6,754 bases of DNA, taken from assembly GCA_025350445.1 (NCBI GenBank), contig JANXXV010000760.1:1-6754 (forward strand), given 5' to 3'. This document shows positions 5,906-6,754 of this stretch, one piece after another. Within the stretch, counting starts at the first letter, position 1; each line of letters begins with the position of its first letter. The translations under genes and the position numbers were made by a program. Source of the stretch: Bryobacteraceae bacterium. GTDB taxonomy: Bacteria; Acidobacteriota; Terriglobia; Bryobacterales; Bryobacteraceae. The notes beneath the pieces were generated by a model. That model saw only the letters and a list, made by a program, of their open reading frames with translations, made no database searches and was not told where the DNA came from.

Positions 5906-6754
5906 CTATTTGTAAGCCGCAATACCGGTCACCCGCTCCCCGATCACCAGCGCATGCACGTGATCGGTTCCCTCATACGTTTTCACCGTTTCCAGATTGC
6001 AGAGGTGCCGCATAATCGGATACTCTTCCGTGATTCCATTGGCGCCCAGCAGATCCCGGCTCAGCCGCGCGCAATCAAGCGCAATCGTCACGTTGTTCCG
6101 CTTCAACATGGAAACATGCGCCGGTTCCAGCTTGCCCAAATCCTTCATCCGGCCCGCGTGCAGCGCCAGCAACTGCGCCTTCGTAATCTCGGTAATCATC
6201 CACGCCAACTTCTCCTGCACCAGTTGATGGCTGGCAATCGGCTTGTCGTCGAACTGTTTCCGGTCAATCGAATACTGCCGCGCCGTCTCATAGCAATCCA
6301 TCGCCGCGCCAATCGTTCCCCATCCGATGCCGAAGCGCGCCTGCGTCAAACAAGCCAGCGGCGCTTTTAACCCTTTCGCCAGCGGGAGAACGCAAGAATC
6401 GGGCACGCGGCAATCGGTGAAAGAAAGGCTCGACGTAACCGATGCCCGCATCGACATTTTTCCGTGAATATCCGATGACGCGAATCCCGCCGTTCCGTTC
6501 TCCACCAGGAACCCTTGGATGCCCGACTCCGTCCGTGCCCACACCACCGCCACCGCCGCAACGGATCCGTTCGTGATCCACGTCTTCTCGCCGTTCAAGA
6601 TCCAGCCGTTGCCATCCTTCCGCGCCTTGGTCAACATGCCTGCCGGGTTCGATCCGAAACCCGGCTCGCTAAGCCCAAAGCAGCCAATGGCCTCGCCGGA
6701 CTGCATCCTCGGCAGCCAGCGTTCTTTCTGCTCCTCCGATCCAAACGTGTAGAT
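5906..6754 (-). CDS. Glutaryl-CoA dehydrogenase-type acyl-CoA dehydrogenase (5' end outside window)
   Basis: FAD-dependent acyl-CoA dehydrogenase, closest in pattern to glutaryl-CoA dehydrogenase, which oxidatively decarboxylates glutaryl-CoA to crotonyl-CoA in lysine/tryptophan and aromatic degradation. The 282 visible residues begin IYTFGSEEQKERWLP at the window edge, so ATG 6706 is internal. Next come IGCFGLSEPGFGSNP, the LNGEKTWITNG FAD-binding strand, VVWARTESGIQGFLVE, KMSMRAS, and then ARFGIGWGTIGAAM with ARQYSIDRKQFD. Later motifs are LLKRNN-like MLKRNN, LLGANGITEEY and VKTYEGT, where the Glu (visible residue 261) is the expected catalytic base. Many of these stretches match human GCDH closely. 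The residues that set glutarate specificity and decarboxylation lie upstream and cannot be checked, so another short-chain acyl-CoA dehydrogenase is possible. The stop is TAG at 5906-5908, 63 bases before secG. Confidence 0.9.
   Translation of the reverse strand: MYTFGSEEQKERWLPRMQSGEAIGCFGLSEPGFGSNPAGMLTKARKDGNGWILNGEKTWITNGSVAAVAVVWARTESGIQGFLVENGTAGFASSDIHGKMSMRASVTSSLSFTDCRVPDSCVLPLAKGLKAPLACLTQARFGIGWGTIGAAMDCYETARQYSIDRKQFDDKPIASHQLVQEKLAWMITEITKAQLLALHAGRMKDLGKLEPAHVSMLKRNNVTIALDCARLSRDLLGANGITEEYPIMRHLCNLETVKTYEGTDHVHALVIGERVTGIAAYK

Noticed and set aside
5906..6754. Plus-strand frames across the acyl-CoA dehydrogenase
   Set aside because: All are antisense to the clearly conserved minus-strand protein and carry no motifs.

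Overview
The window looks like a chromosomal segment of a GC-rich, non-enteric bacterium. The SecG sequence (short two-helix protein with a Gly-rich central loop and a Pro/Lys-rich tail), the glutaryl-CoA-dehydrogenase-type acyl-CoA dehydrogenase, and the integrase and toxin-antitoxin families present would fit Acidobacteriota or a neighbouring phylum. That placement is an inference from general family knowledge, not a search result.

Layout: positions 3-1715 (+) hold the C-terminal two thirds of an MgtA-type Mg2+ P-type ATPase, running in from the left edge. Positions 5356-6754 (all -) are a housekeeping block: a glutaryl-CoA dehydrogenase running off the right edge, then secG, then tRNA-Leu(GAG) 13 bases after secG, then a strong hairpin terminator. 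Both flanking blocks have intact reading frames.

Between them, about 1.8-5.3 kb is a degraded accessory region. It contains, left to right: a tyrosine recombinase with an in-frame TGA (1822-2904, +); a stretch of nested inverted repeats; a DUF433 antitoxin with an internal deletion and its DUF5615 PIN-like toxin partner lacking a normal start codon (3024-3506, +); a cluster of four GC-rich hairpins (3542-3638); a UPF0175 antitoxin and DUF3368 PIN toxin pair on the minus strand, the toxin frameshifted in a T run (3678-4437); about 580 bases with no recognisable gene; and the N-terminal piece of a second integrase, of a different type (5023-5256, -), lying just beyond the 3' end of the tRNA-Leu.

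Together this reads as the remains of one or more integrative elements that used the secG-linked tRNA-Leu region as an entry point. Of the recognisable accessory genes only the UPF0175 antitoxin is undamaged. Five separate lesions fall in about 3.4 kb, while the roughly 980 codons of flanking core genes show none. This argues for real decay rather than uniformly poor sequence, although two of the lesions are single-base events that should be checked against reads. I saw no CRISPR array, no complete insertion sequence and no convincing novel multi-gene system.
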